A program made the translations under genes and the position numbers. The notes under the pieces were generated by a model. That model saw only the letters and a list, made by a program, of their open reading frames with translations. It was not told the origin of the DNA and did not search any database. From assembly GCA_017450705.1 (NCBI GenBank), contig JAFSTC010000075.1:1-50320 (forward strand): a stretch of DNA of 50,320 nt, in the 5' to 3' direction. This stretch comes from Lentisphaeria bacterium. Lineage in GTDB: Bacteria; Verrucomicrobiota; Lentisphaeria; Victivallales; Victivallaceae. Shown here in pieces: positions 34,701-43,445 of this stretch; positions within the stretch are counted from its first letter, which is position 1; every line of letters begins with the position of its first letter.

Positions 34701-35037
34701 TGACCTTTGCCCGTATCCAGTCGGCGCATTCGCGGGCAATCGCTTTCTGGGTCAGCTCGTTGCGCAGCTTGATCTCGAAGTCCGATCCGCAGAGGGTCTG
34801 CTCACGCTGCAGTCTCGGAATATAGAACTCACGCTTTTCTTTGGGGGCGTGCTCGGTGGTGAAGGTCGGCGAGGTGAAGATAAAACGCAGCTCGGCGATT
34901 TGCGAGAGTTGCTCCTTCAATTCCTGATAGGCGTAGATGGAAAAACACGCGGCGGCGATGGATATTTTGCTCCCGGGACGAATCTCCTGCTTGAGATCGT
35001 CCTTCACAAATTCCTTGATGTTATCGAACATACGCAT
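31774..35037 (-). CDS. SNF2-type helicase with N-terminal PLD-like domain
   Basis: A 1087-residue helicase. The N-terminal region (about 1-180) looks like the phospholipase D-like domain of defence helicases ('[16 protein letters not shown]', '[11 protein letters not shown]'), but I see no HxKxxxxD motif. ATPase motifs are GLGKT (about 272-276), DESHNF (about 357-362), SATPVNN, '[19 protein letters not shown]' and [10 protein letters not shown] (about 822-831). A run of seven Asp follows DESHNF. It is the first gene of the operon; the start is ATG 35037 or ATG 35031, with AAGGA 13 bases upstream of the first. It probably remodels DNA or displaces protein in the R-M-linked response. Confidence 0.9.
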   Translation of the reverse strand: MRMFDNIKEFVKDDLKQEIRPGSKISIAAACFSIYAYQELKEQLSQIAELRFIFTSPTFTTEHAPKEKREFYIPRLQREQTLCGSDFEIKLRNELTQKAIARECADWIRAKVKFKSNISGDAMQGFVNVANETNSTYQPFAGFTTVDLGCERGNNAFNYVVKLDAPQSQTFLQTFNSLWNDSAKMQEVTDVVIDNISVAYRENAPEFIYFVTLYNIFSEFLEDISEDVLPNEGVGFRESQIWKKLYDFQKDAALAIINKLEKYNGCILADSVGLGKTFSALAVIKYYENRNKNVLVLCPKKLASNWNTFKGNYVNNPIAGDRLRYDVLYHTDLSRTSGMSNGIELERLRWDTYDLIVIDESHNFRNGGNGIDDDDDDDTRRVNRYARLMNQVIRPGVRTKVLMLSATPVNNRFNDLKNQIALAYEGRAEQWDDKLSTTHSIDEIFRQAQKEFNAWSKLPAEERTADALLDRLDFDFFELLDSVTIARSRKHIERYYDTSAIGKFPTRLAPDSPRPALTTLPGAINYNEIYGQLQELSLMIYLPSKFIFPSARDKYGISEDSESSGLSQLGREMGIHHLMSVGLLKRLESSVYSFRLTLERIKELNEKTIRVIDRYEKCREADLFEFSDLAAEAAQESDEDAGDLFTVGRKVRIDLGDMDFVSWRNCLARDVETLELLISMVRDITPQYDNKLQNLLARIDDKIAHPINPGNKKIIVFTAFSDTAEYLYKYVSAHVTKRHGLHTAMITGDADGRSTVPKLRMDINTVLTLFSPVSKEKHLIFPNNHDEIDILIATDCISEGQNLQDCDYLINYDIHWNPVRLIQRFGRIDRIGSRNEYIKLVNYWPDMTLDDYIQLKDRVETRMKITVMTATGDDDPINEEDSVDLEYRRRQLERLQNEVVDIEEMNTGITIMDLGLNEFRLDLLDYVKNDDSCNRAPKGLHAVVPASGECPPGVIFVLRNVNQGVNIDKQNRLHPFYMVYLREDGEVVCHHLAPKKLLDTMRLLCKGKTEPLAPLCKEFNRETRDGKKMDRYSKLLGDAIHSIICKKEESDIDSLFSTGGTSALENAISGLHDFELICFLVVKEVSA

Positions 35038-35463
35038 GGTTGTTATACATTCCTTATGCGTTGTTGCGTAATATTTTCATCTCCACAGCGTCCACAACTG
35101 TCCTCCGTGAACTCCCGTGCGGGAATACAACCTACAAATCCTTTGTAATATACCGCCCAAAAACCTCAAAATCAACCAACGTTCCGGGCGATTTCACATC
35201 AAAACTGTTCTCGCGATACAGACAATCCTCTGATTCTCCTTCTCGACGATCTCCTCCGCTCTCCGGACTTGTCCCGGGAAGCGGAGAGGACCGTTCTTTT
35301 GTGGGCATGAGACGGGATGGAGGCGGAGGGGAGAAACGAACCTCCCGGGGATTCCCTCGCCCACGACTTCCGCCGAAGCGGGAAATAACTTACGCGCGAT
35401 CCGGTACCGGACAAGTCGAACGACCTGTTCGGCTTCTTTTTTCCATCTCCGGACTTCACACCT
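35038..35463. other. Intergenic region between helicase operon and sugar locus
   Basis: No gene seen in 426 bp. Inverted repeats include ACGCAT (35032-35037) with ATGCGT (35056-35061) around the helicase start, CTCTCCG/CGGAGAG near 35258-35287, and the perfect 12-bp palindrome TCCGGTACCGGA at 35400-35411. A possible - strand promoter for the helicase operon is TTGTGG and TATTAC about 18 bp apart within 35070-35100 (weak). Confidence 0.4.
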
Positions 35464-35517
35464 GTTCGAAATGTTGCAAAATTCCGGTTTGAATCTTCAA
35501 AACCGTTATGGTATATT
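35464..35517 (+). promoter_or_regulatory. Promoter and upstream control motif of the DUF6067-LacI operon
   Basis: GTTCGAAATGTTGCAA (35464-35479) is a control motif. The -35 box TTGAAT (35489-35494) and -10 box TATATT (35512-35517) are 17 bp apart. The motif start is exactly 25 bp before the -35 box, as at the second GH5-like gene (47137/47162). The LacI protein of this operon is the obvious candidate ligand of the motif, but the upstream position would also fit an activator. Confidence 0.72.
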
Positions 35518-35563
35518 ACCCGCTTATGGGGATCTCGTCTGGAATAAAGAAAGGGACCATCGG

Positions 35564-38500
35564 ATGAAGACATGCTTCTGTTTTGCGCTGTCCGTTCTCG
35601 CCGTCGTGCTGGGAGCGGCCGATCTCTTCAAGGAAAGTAAAGAACCTCTCGTTTTCCGTTTGGGCTTGAATACCCCGAAACTGGACGGTGAATTCGCCCC
35701 GGACGAGTATCCGCTTTCGGGAACGAGTTTCAGAGAGATGAGAACGAAAAACTTCTCTTCCCTGCCGGTCAGATGGGGCATTTCATACGATCCGGAATAC
35801 CTTTACATCGCCGTTTCTTCCCCCTGCCGTTCGGATCTGCCGCCCAGACATACCCGGCGGGACGGCAACATCTGGGAGGACGAATCCATCGAGGTCCACC
35901 TTCAGCCGCAGGCGGAGGGGAAGCCCGATTTCCATTTCATCTTCAATGCCGCCGGAGGGATCTACGACGCCCGGAACCGCAAAGTCCAATGGAACATTTC
36001 CGGGTTGCAGTTGAAAAATACGCGGAAAGACGGCGCCTGGATCCTGGAGGCGGCGATACCGTTCCAGGGACTGGGAGTCGCCCGGCCCCGGCCGGGAGAC
36101 GTGTGGAAGTTCAACATCTGCAGAAGCTTCAGAGCCCTGGGGGCAGCCACGACTCTCGCCCCCTGTTTCCTCCAGTATGCGGAGCCCGGCTATTTCCCCC
36201 TTGTGGTGTTCGGAGACGCCCGGACGCCCCGGCTTCAGCTGCCGGATCTCCGAACGCTGTCCCGGGGCAAGCTCGCCATGGCGGCCGTTCTCCGCAGTCC
36301 CCTCGCGGGCGAGACCGTGTTCGACTGCAGCATAACTCCGGGACAAAAGGCGGGGTTCGGCGGTGCAAATCAGAACAAAACGGTCCTTTTTCAATGCAAA
36401 AGAAGCGTTTCCGGAGAAGGGGGAAAAAGTGTCAGGATCGCCCTCCCGGACGAAACCGTTCCTCCGGTCGGGACCTTCAATTTCAGCATCACCGCGCCGG
36501 GGGATCTTCCTATGGCGGCGGGCAGACTGACCTACAAGCCTTTCGTTCCCCTGAGCATCATCAACCTCTTCATGGATTTCTCCGTCAACGAACTGGTCGC
36601 GATCTGCAGTTCCGACAGCGAATTGACGGATGCGGATCTCGTTTTTGATTTCCACAGGCTGGAGGACGACTGCCGCACGGCGCGGAAGGAAATTTCTCTG
36701 CGGAAGCGTCTCGCGGTAAAGACGGCGACGAAAAAGTTCGAACTGCGAACGAAGATCGACGATCTGGCTCCGGGCCATTACAAAATCATCTGCTCTCTTC
36801 AAAAAGACGGCAGAACCGCCGGTTCCTGCTATGAATGGTTCTTCAAACCCGGCTCAAAAGATCCCTTCGACACGCACAGGATCAGGGAACTGGTGCAGAA
36901 CTTCATTCCCCGCCCCTGGACGGCGCCTGTTTCCGAAAACAACACATTTTCCTGCCTCTTCCGCCGGTACACACTGGGAAAGACGGGCCTTTTGGACGCC
37001 GCCGTTTCACGGGACAAAGATCTTCTGCGCCGTCCCGCGGAACTCTTTCTGAATGGCAAAAAACTTCCCGCATTCAAGGGGGAGATGGCAAAAAAAGACA
37101 CGATCGGCGCGGATTATCTGCTGGAGACGCAAGCCGACGGCATCCTGCTGAAAGCGAAAGTCCGTGCGGAATACGACGGTCTGCTGCAGTACGAACTGGA
37201 ACTCGTCCCGCAGCGCAAGGATGTCACGATCTCGTCGCTCTCGCTCAAACTGCCGCTGATCCCCTTCCCCCGGAACGGCTTCTTCGACAGTCAGGTGGCG
37301 TTCGGCGCCAAGGAGCGTCTGCCTTTCGCTCCCGGATCTTCACGGGGCGTGAATCTGGGAGGCGTCTCCTCGTGCTGGATAGGCGACATGGAGAGAGGCC
37401 TGATCTTCGGGGCTCCCACCCTGAAAAACTGGCACGTGAAGGATCTGAACAGATCGGCGATCCTCACTTCTCCCGATTCCGGCAACGATGTGGACATCGT
37501 TTTCTGGGATACGCCGGGAAAACTGACCGCGCCCCGCAAGCTGCGGTTCTTTCTGATGGCGACGCCCGTCCGTAGCTTCACCGCGGAGATGCGCAACGTG
37601 CGCCCGTGGGTCAACGCCATCACCTGGACCGGCTATTGGGTCCAGATGTACGAATATCACCGCAGCGGATGGCTCAACCCGAAGAAAGTCAAGATGTTCC
37701 AGAACAAGAAACGGGTCTTTCACTACACCAGTTCCTACGGCATGTCCCCCCTGTGCGGAGAGTGGCGGTTCTATCAGCAGCTCTGGAACAAAGGGACTCT
37801 CGGCAGCTACACGATCGACGCGAGAACGCCGGATCGGGCCTCGGAAGAGCAGTTCGCTTTCACGGAGGGGTGTCTGAACTGCAGGAGCTTCTCCGATTTC
37901 AAGCTTTCCATGCTCAGGGATATGCTGGCCCGTCCGGATCTGAACATCCGCAACCTCTATCTGGATCTCTCCAGCCCCCTGATCTGCAGAAATGGAGAGC
38001 ACGGATGCGCCTACGTCGACGATTTCGGCCGCCTCTGCGGTTCATCGCAGGTGCTGGGGGTGCGTGAGCACGCCCGCGCGCTCGCGGTGCTTCTGCAGCA
38101 GAAAAATCCCGATGGGATGATGATGATGCACGTATTCACCCGCACCCCGGCGGATGCCTACGTGGATTCCGTCATCATGGGGGAACTCTTCGACAGGATC
38201 ATCGCCCGCCAGAAGAATTACTACAAGCTGTTCACACCCGACCTGATGATGGGGATGTTCTCGGCGCGTAACCCGGAGCAGATGGTGTTCGCCTCGTCCC
38301 AGTTCCTCCGCTCCCTGCAGCTGTATGCCCCCGCCCAGGCGGCCAAGTGGAATGCGAAAGATCCCAAGACCTCCCACGCCGTCCGCCACTTCATGACCAC
38401 GCTCATGCTCAACAGACTTAACAGCAACCGCACGCGGGATATGGAATACCATCTTTCCACGTGGTGCTATCCCGCCGAGGATTTCACGGGGGACATCACC

Positions 38501-38782
38501 CAAGCGGCGTTTTACCCCTACTGGAACAATGCGGCAAATCCCATCCGCATCACCGGCAGCGACACCGTTCTGATGTCGACTTACCGCGGGACAAACGGCA
38601 AAACTCTTGCCGTCGTCGTCAACCAGAGTCCGAAGAAGCGGAAAGCGGTGATCGACCTGGGCAAGACCCCCGTCCGGAAACTGACTAATTTTTATTTTCC
38701 CGAACAAAAGCTTCAGCTTTCGGGCAACAGGATAAATCTGACGATGGCGCCCTACGATTCGCTGCTGATCGGCATCGAATGA
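35564..38782 (+). CDS. Secreted CBM9-like/DUF6067 glycoside-hydrolase-type protein
   Basis: A 1072-residue protein with a signal peptide (MKTCFCFALSVLAVVLGAA). Residues about 30-215 resemble a CBM9-like sugar-binding domain ('LDGEFAPDEYPLSG', 'RDGNIWEDESIEVHLQP', 'WILEAAIPFQGLG'). The central and C-terminal part (about 480-1050) fits the DUF6067 glycoside hydrolase-like group ('FWDTPGKLTAPRKLRFFLMATPVR' in part, 'VNAITWTGYWVQMYE'). Start ATG 35564 has AAAGGGA upstream; the longer open frame to 35471 crosses the promoter and is rejected. It overlaps the LacI gene by ATGA. Substrate is unknown; envelope or extracellular location is expected. Confidence 0.8.
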   Translation: MKTCFCFALSVLAVVLGAADLFKESKEPLVFRLGLNTPKLDGEFAPDEYPLSGTSFREMRTKNFSSLPVRWGISYDPEYLYIAVSSPCRSDLPPRHTRRDGNIWEDESIEVHLQPQAEGKPDFHFIFNAAGGIYDARNRKVQWNISGLQLKNTRKDGAWILEAAIPFQGLGVARPRPGDVWKFNICRSFRALGAATTLAPCFLQYAEPGYFPLVVFGDARTPRLQLPDLRTLSRGKLAMAAVLRSPLAGETVFDCSITPGQKAGFGGANQNKTVLFQCKRSVSGEGGKSVRIALPDETVPPVGTFNFSITAPGDLPMAAGRLTYKPFVPLSIINLFMDFSVNELVAICSSDSELTDADLVFDFHRLEDDCRTARKEISLRKRLAVKTATKKFELRTKIDDLAPGHYKIICSLQKDGRTAGSCYEWFFKPGSKDPFDTHRIRELVQNFIPRPWTAPVSENNTFSCLFRRYTLGKTGLLDAAVSRDKDLLRRPAELFLNGKKLPAFKGEMAKKDTIGADYLLETQADGILLKAKVRAEYDGLLQYELELVPQRKDVTISSLSLKLPLIPFPRNGFFDSQVAFGAKERLPFAPGSSRGVNLGGVSSCWIGDMERGLIFGAPTLKNWHVKDLNRSAILTSPDSGNDVDIVFWDTPGKLTAPRKLRFFLMATPVRSFTAEMRNVRPWVNAITWTGYWVQMYEYHRSGWLNPKKVKMFQNKKRVFHYTSSYGMSPLCGEWRFYQQLWNKGTLGSYTIDARTPDRASEEQFAFTEGCLNCRSFSDFKLSMLRDMLARPDLNIRNLYLDLSSPLICRNGEHGCAYVDDFGRLCGSSQVLGVREHARALAVLLQQKNPDGMMMMHVFTRTPADAYVDSVIMGELFDRIIARQKNYYKLFTPDLMMGMFSARNPEQMVFASSQFLRSLQLYAPAQAAKWNAKDPKTSHAVRHFMTTLMLNRLNSNRTRDMEYHLSTWCYPAEDFTGDITQAAFYPYWNNAANPIRITGSDTVLMSTYRGTNGKTLAVVVNQSPKKRKAVIDLGKTPVRKLTNFYFPEQKLQLSGNRINLTMAPYDSLLIGIE

Positions 38783-39780
38783 CGGGGGCCGGGGAGGCTC
38801 GATTGTCAAAACAGAAAGCCACTTTGCGCACCATCGCTTCCGAGCTGGGCATCGCACCCTCGACAGTCCTGCGCGCGCTGTCGGGGAAACCCAATGTCCG
38901 CCCGGAACTGCGGGAGAAGATCGCCGCCTGTGCGGCGGCGAACGGGTACGTGCTGCCGAATCACACCACCGGCAATGTCGCCGTGATCACGGCTGAGGTC
39001 GGCATCTTCAATTATCTTTCCTGCCTTCTGGCCGCACTCTCCAATGAACTGCACAAGGATGGGTTCCGTGTCTGCATCCTTTCGGAAAAGGATGCGGACG
39101 TCCTGAACGATTACCTGTACGACGGCGTGATCTCCACGACGTGGAGCGGTGTCCTGGAGAGGAAATTTGCCGAGATCCATGCCCTGCCTTTCGTCTCGCT
39201 CAACGGCATCAACAACCGCCGGGACAATATTTTCTCGGTGTGCAGCGACGATTTCGGCGGGATCACCCGGGGACTGCAGTATCTTTACGACGCCGGAGCC
39301 CGGCGGATCGCCTTCATCGTCTCGTCGCAGGCGGAAGGCAACAGGGGAAGCGCGGAACGGATCTCGGCGTTTCGGCAATTCTGCGCAAAGCATAATCTGC
39401 CGGTGGAGGACTTCTGTCTCTGCAAAGAGGGTTCTTCCTTCGAGGAACTGGTCGCGAAAGTGGTCGAACTGAAGGCCGACGCCATCTTCTACGTCAATGA
39501 GGGCCATATTCTGGAGTTGTATCATGAACTGCGCAAGCGGTCGATCAGGATCCCGGAGGATATTTCCGTGATCGGCCTGGAAGCTTGGTCGATCAGTTGT
39601 TTTCTGGACCCGCCGCTGACATCGCTGCGGCAGGACTTCGAAGGTCTCGCAAGAGAAAGCGTCGCCATGCTGAAGAAACTGATCGCAGGCAAAAAAGTGA
39701 ACGCAGACGTCCGGCTGCCTTACACCCTGATCGAACGCGCAAGTGTCCGTCGGCGGGCAAAACCGGCAGGTGAAAAATAA
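38779..39780 (+). CDS. LacI-family transcription regulator
   Basis: A 333-residue regulator. The helix-turn-helix is 'TLRTIASELGIAPSTVLRAL' followed by 'SGKPNVRPELREKI' and the hinge 'NGYVLPN'. The ligand-binding domain has the usual 'GVIS', 'FVSLNGINNRRDN', 'DDFGGITRGLQYL' and 'DISVIGLEAW' patterns. ATG 38779 overlaps the previous stop, but TTG 38803 with GGGGAGG five bases upstream would give the more typical short N-terminus (MSKQKATLRTIA). It probably controls this operon and the divergent gene at 47252. It lies inside the operon it may regulate. Confidence 0.91.
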   Translation: MTGAGEARLSKQKATLRTIASELGIAPSTVLRALSGKPNVRPELREKIAACAAANGYVLPNHTTGNVAVITAEVGIFNYLSCLLAALSNELHKDGFRVCILSEKDADVLNDYLYDGVISTTWSGVLERKFAEIHALPFVSLNGINNRRDNIFSVCSDDFGGITRGLQYLYDAGARRIAFIVSSQAEGNRGSAERISAFRQFCAKHNLPVEDFCLCKEGSSFEELVAKVVELKADAIFYVNEGHILELYHELRKRSIRIPEDISVIGLEAWSISCFLDPPLTSLRQDFEGLARESVAMLKKLIAGKKVNADVRLPYTLIERASVRRRAKPAGEK

Positions 39781-39840
39781 AAGCCGGACGCGGATGTCCT
39801 TTCGCGCTCGTCCGAAAAAGAAAAACAACAAGGGATCGAA

Positions 39841-41712
39841 ATGCTTTCCGAAACTTTCTTCGTCGGAGCCAACTACTGGGCCTCTCATGCCGGAACGTTC
39901 ATGTGGCGCAACTGGGATGAAGCCGTTGTGGAACGGGACTTCAAACTGCTGCATGAAAACGGCCTCCGGGTCCTGAGGGTCTTCCCCCTTTGGAGCGATT
40001 TTCAGAAACTCACCGATCACCGCCGGAACGGCGGGATCCACCGCGAATTCCGGTACGGAGAGGCCCCCTTGCCCGATACCCCGACCGGATGGGCCGCGGT
40101 CGATCCCGAAATGCTCGAGAGGTTCCACCGGCTGTGCCGGCTGGCGGAGAAGTACGATCTGCGCCTGATCGTCGGTCTGATCACCGGCTGGATGTCGGGC
40201 CGGCTTTACGCGCCCCCTGCACTGGAACACCGCGATCTTCTGACGGACCCGGCGGCGATCCAGTGGGAGGTCCGTTTCGTCCGCTGTTTCGTCCGCGAAC
40301 TCAAAAACGAAAAAGCCATCGCGGCGTGGGACTGGGGCAACGAGTGCAACTGCCTCGCCTCCTGTTCGACAGAGGCGATGTGGCTCTGGGGAAGCGCGAT
40401 CACCGCGGCCATCCGGGCCGAGGATGCGGAACGCATCGTCATCAGCGGCCTCAGCAACAGCAAGAGTGAATCCATTCAGGCGATGGGCGAAGTGTGCGAT
40501 ATGCTGACCGCGCACTCATATGCGGCTTTCTGCCCGCACGGTCAGGTGGATTTCATCGATTCCTTCCGCAGTTCGTTTCAGGCGGCGGTCCAGACCCGCT
40601 GGACGGCCGACCTGGGGAAGAAACCGGCATTCATCGAGGAGATCGGTTCGTTCGGTCCGACGTTCACCACCGATGCGGTCTCGGGAGACTTCGTCAGAAA
40701 CGTCCTGTGGAACAGTTATGCGCACGACTGCCGCGGTCTGCTGTGGTGGTGCGCCAACGACCAGAACGAACTGGCGCAGACGCCCTACGACTGGAACTCC
40801 ATGGAGAGGGAACTCGGTCTGCTGAAAACGGACGGGACCCCAAAGCAGATCCTGCGGGAACTGGCCGTTTTCGGCGAATTCGCCGCGCGGAACCCCCTGC
40901 CGCCCCATCGGCGGGACGCCGTCGTCATCCAATGCGTCGACGGGGATCACTGGGGCGTGGCCTACATGACGTTCCTGCTGGCCAAACAGGCGGGGTTCGA
41001 CGTCCGCTTTCACAACGGCATCGACCCCTTGCCCGACAGCCGCTGCTATCTGCTGCCCTCGGCGGCGGGGACCCAGATCATGCCGCGCCACCGCTATCTG
41101 GAACTGCTCCGAAAGGTGGAGGAGGGCGCGACGCTTTACTACTCCTCGGACTACTGCGGGATCCAGCCCTTCGACGGCTTCGGCGTGGAAATCAGATCTG
41201 TCGCCCGTGCCGCCGGTCCCGGAAAAATCATCGCGCCGGAGCTGCACCTGGATCTCACGGTCCCCCGCGAATTCGAGCTCCGCACGGGAAATGCGGCGGC
41301 CCGGATCCTCGCCCGCGATGCAGAGGGCCGCCCTGTTCTCACGGCAGCCGGTTACGGCCGGGGGAAATTGATTTTCCTGGCCCTCTCCATGGAAAATGCC
41401 CTCGCGGAAATGCGCCGGGCTTTCGGAGACGATGCGCCCCGGTATGCGGAGATCTACCGCATCATCGCCCGCGAAGCGGGGATCCGGCGCACGTTCATAT
41501 CGCCCGATCCCATGGTGACCGTGACGGAGCATCCCGAGGACGAAAAAACGGTTCGCGTCGCGGCGGTCAACAATTCCGGCGTCCCGAAAACGATCCCCCC
41601 CGTTCTGGCCGATCGGTGGCGGATCGATACATGTCTCGTCGGAACATGGGCAAAAGGAGCCCTGACACTTGCCCCCCACAGCGGCGCGCTCCTGACCCTG
41701 TCGCGCGTTTGA
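39841..41712 (+). CDS. Intracellular GH5-like (clan A) glycoside hydrolase
   Basis: A 623-residue enzyme without signal peptide. The N-terminal TIM barrel (about 1-340) starts 'FVGANYWASHAGTFMW' and carries the acid/base in 'WDWGNECN' (Glu168) and the likely nucleophile in 'PAFIEEIGSFG' (Glu267). The later region (about 355-540) resembles the non-catalytic domain of GH42-type enzymes ('RKVEEGATLYYSSD', 'GRGKLIFLALS'). ATG 39841 has AAGGGA upstream. It is a paralogue of the 47252 gene. It would cut an imported oligosaccharide; beta-mannosidic or galactosidic linkages are possible. The gap of 60 bp after LacI has no terminator. Confidence 0.82.
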   Translation: MLSETFFVGANYWASHAGTFMWRNWDEAVVERDFKLLHENGLRVLRVFPLWSDFQKLTDHRRNGGIHREFRYGEAPLPDTPTGWAAVDPEMLERFHRLCRLAEKYDLRLIVGLITGWMSGRLYAPPALEHRDLLTDPAAIQWEVRFVRCFVRELKNEKAIAAWDWGNECNCLASCSTEAMWLWGSAITAAIRAEDAERIVISGLSNSKSESIQAMGEVCDMLTAHSYAAFCPHGQVDFIDSFRSSFQAAVQTRWTADLGKKPAFIEEIGSFGPTFTTDAVSGDFVRNVLWNSYAHDCRGLLWWCANDQNELAQTPYDWNSMERELGLLKTDGTPKQILRELAVFGEFAARNPLPPHRRDAVVIQCVDGDHWGVAYMTFLLAKQAGFDVRFHNGIDPLPDSRCYLLPSAAGTQIMPRHRYLELLRKVEEGATLYYSSDYCGIQPFDGFGVEIRSVARAAGPGKIIAPELHLDLTVPREFELRTGNAAARILARDAEGRPVLTAAGYGRGKLIFLALSMENALAEMRRAFGDDAPRYAEIYRIIAREAGIRRTFISPDPMVTVTEHPEDEKTVRVAAVNNSGVPKTIPPVLADRWRIDTCLVGTWAKGALTLAPHSGALLTLSRV

Positions 41713-41783
41713 CGGAAAATTTATGTTTGCAGCGCATCGTGACATCTCACGGTGCGAACTGGTAAAAAAGGAGGAATTTCATT

Positions 41784-43358
41784 ATGCACCAGACTTTTCG
41801 GGGGATCCGCCCGGACGACCTCCACGGACGCCGGGCCTTGCGCAATCCGGAGCGGGGCTTCAGAACGGAAATGTATTTCAGCACCATTCCCGGAGAGATC
41901 GCCGGCATGTGCTCCTGCCACCAGAAACAGTTGAAACTGGACGGACGCCCCACCGTCCCCGTCTTCCAGAACATCGACATCCCGGGCGTGCCCCATCTGA
42001 TTCGGGGAAACCGTCTGGACGGAATCGAGTTCGCCCACTGCCAGTGGGAGGATGAACTGGACTATTTCGCCTACGACGGCGTGACGATCATGCAGAGCTA
42101 CTGCTTCCTGAACCGCTTCGAAAGAGGCGAAGCGCTCTCCAAACAGAAACTGGACGATATCGAGACATTCTTCCGCAAACTCCGGGCCAACGGCGTCAAG
42201 ACTCTGCTCAGGTTTGCCTACGAATTGTCGCCCTCGCTGACCGGACCGACGGCGGAAACGGTATTGAAGCACCTCGAACAACTCAAACCCCTGCTTTTGA
42301 AGTATATGGATGTGATCTACGTGCTTCAGTGCGGCTTCGTCGGAAAATTCGGCGAGTGGCACAGCAGTTTCAACCGGCTGGATTTCGATCTCCCCCTCAG
42401 AAGAGAACTCTTCAAATCCGTGCTGGATCTCCTGCCGCCCGACCGCTGCACCATGATCCGTTACCCGCGCATCAAGTGGGAGGTGTACGGCGCCGATCCC
42501 CTGACCGAGGAACAGGCATTTTCCGCCATCCCGCAGGCCCGGATCGGACACTTCTTCGACGGCTTCATGGCCGGCGCAAGCTGGGGCGGGACCTGGTGGG
42601 TCCCAAAACCCGAAATTTACGCGGACCGCTCACTCGCCTACCGGAACGGCACCTGGGACGGCATCTGGTGCGACATTTCCATCGAAGAACAGCAGCTCCG
42701 TGTCGCCCGGGAAAGCTCCTTCCTGCCCGTCGACGGAGAACTCTTCTGGCGCGACCTCGCCGGAGTGGCTCTGCCCGCCGATACCGTCAGGGCTTTGGCC
42801 CGGTTCCATTTCGATACCCTCGGATTCGTCCACGGCCACAGCGCGTTCGAAGGCAAGGAATACTCCGTCGACGTCTGGAAAAGCGTTCCGGCAGACCCCG
42901 TGTTTCTGATAGATAACGATCTGCCCCTCTCCGACGGCTATTTCGAATCGGAAACAGGCAAACATATCTGGCGAAGCTATTATGAATACATACGCGACCA
43001 CCTGGGATACCGCCTGGAACTCCGGGAGGCGGAAGTCTCCTGCGAAAACGGCTGCGTACACGGCTCCATCCGTCTGATCAACCGCGGGTTCTCCGCCCCG
43101 GTCAATCCCCGCCCCGTCTACCTGATGCTCGGCGATACAGCCTGCCACATCGAGTGCGACGTCCGCCGCTGGTACAGCGGAAAAGAACAGGTGCTCACCT
43201 TCAACTTCCCCGCCCCGGAAAAAACGAACTGCCCCGTCGGTCTCTGGCTCCCCGACGCCGCGGAAACGCTCCGCGACGACCCGGACTACGCCATCCGCTG
43301 CGCCAACGCCCTCGAATTCAGGGACGGCGTCAACTGGTTCGGCTTCCGCCTCGGCTGA
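41784..43358 (+). CDS. DUF4874/DUF4832 protein
   Basis: A 524-residue protein without signal peptide. The start 'LRNPERGFRTEMYF' is the DUF4874 hallmark, and the later part ('LQCGFVGKFGEWHSS', 'RYPRIKWEV', 'RIGHFFDGFMAG') fits DUF4832, a TIM-barrel-like pair found in carbohydrate-use loci. A C-terminal beta domain (about 410-520) looks like an immunoglobulin- or CBM-like module. AAGGAGG lies nine bases before ATG 41784. It is the last gene of the operon, 71 bp after the GH5-like gene. Activity is not established for this family. Confidence 0.8.
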   Translation: MHQTFRGIRPDDLHGRRALRNPERGFRTEMYFSTIPGEIAGMCSCHQKQLKLDGRPTVPVFQNIDIPGVPHLIRGNRLDGIEFAHCQWEDELDYFAYDGVTIMQSYCFLNRFERGEALSKQKLDDIETFFRKLRANGVKTLLRFAYELSPSLTGPTAETVLKHLEQLKPLLLKYMDVIYVLQCGFVGKFGEWHSSFNRLDFDLPLRRELFKSVLDLLPPDRCTMIRYPRIKWEVYGADPLTEEQAFSAIPQARIGHFFDGFMAGASWGGTWWVPKPEIYADRSLAYRNGTWDGIWCDISIEEQQLRVARESSFLPVDGELFWRDLAGVALPADTVRALARFHFDTLGFVHGHSAFEGKEYSVDVWKSVPADPVFLIDNDLPLSDGYFESETGKHIWRSYYEYIRDHLGYRLELREAEVSCENGCVHGSIRLINRGFSAPVNPRPVYLMLGDTACHIECDVRRWYSGKEQVLTFNFPAPEKTNCPVGLWLPDAAETLRDDPDYAIRCANALEFRDGVNWFGFRLG

Positions 43359-43373
43359 GGAAGGGAACAAACA

Positions 43374-43395
43374 GGCCCGTGGGAACCCACGGGCC
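43374..43395 (-). terminator. Terminator for the pseudopilin operon (possibly bidirectional)
   Basis: A perfect 10-bp stem, GGCCCGTGGG-AA-CCCACGGGCC, lies between the convergent ends of the DUF4832 gene and the pseudopilin gene. On the - strand it is followed by TGTTTGTT, a modest T-rich tract; on the + strand no T-run follows. Confidence 0.75.
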
Positions 43396-43445
43396 GAATC
43401 GTCGACACGGGCCGGGGGCAGTTTCCCCGCCCGCCGGAATGTTTC

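Noticed and set aside
35464-35472. GTTCGAAAT resembling a tRNA T-loop
   Set aside because: No acceptor, D or anticodon stems fit around it; it is explained by the shared promoter motif.
35199-35573. 124-codon - strand frame in the intergenic region
   Set aside because: It runs through the promoter and palindromes, is Arg/Ser-rich, and has no family similarity or ribosome binding site.
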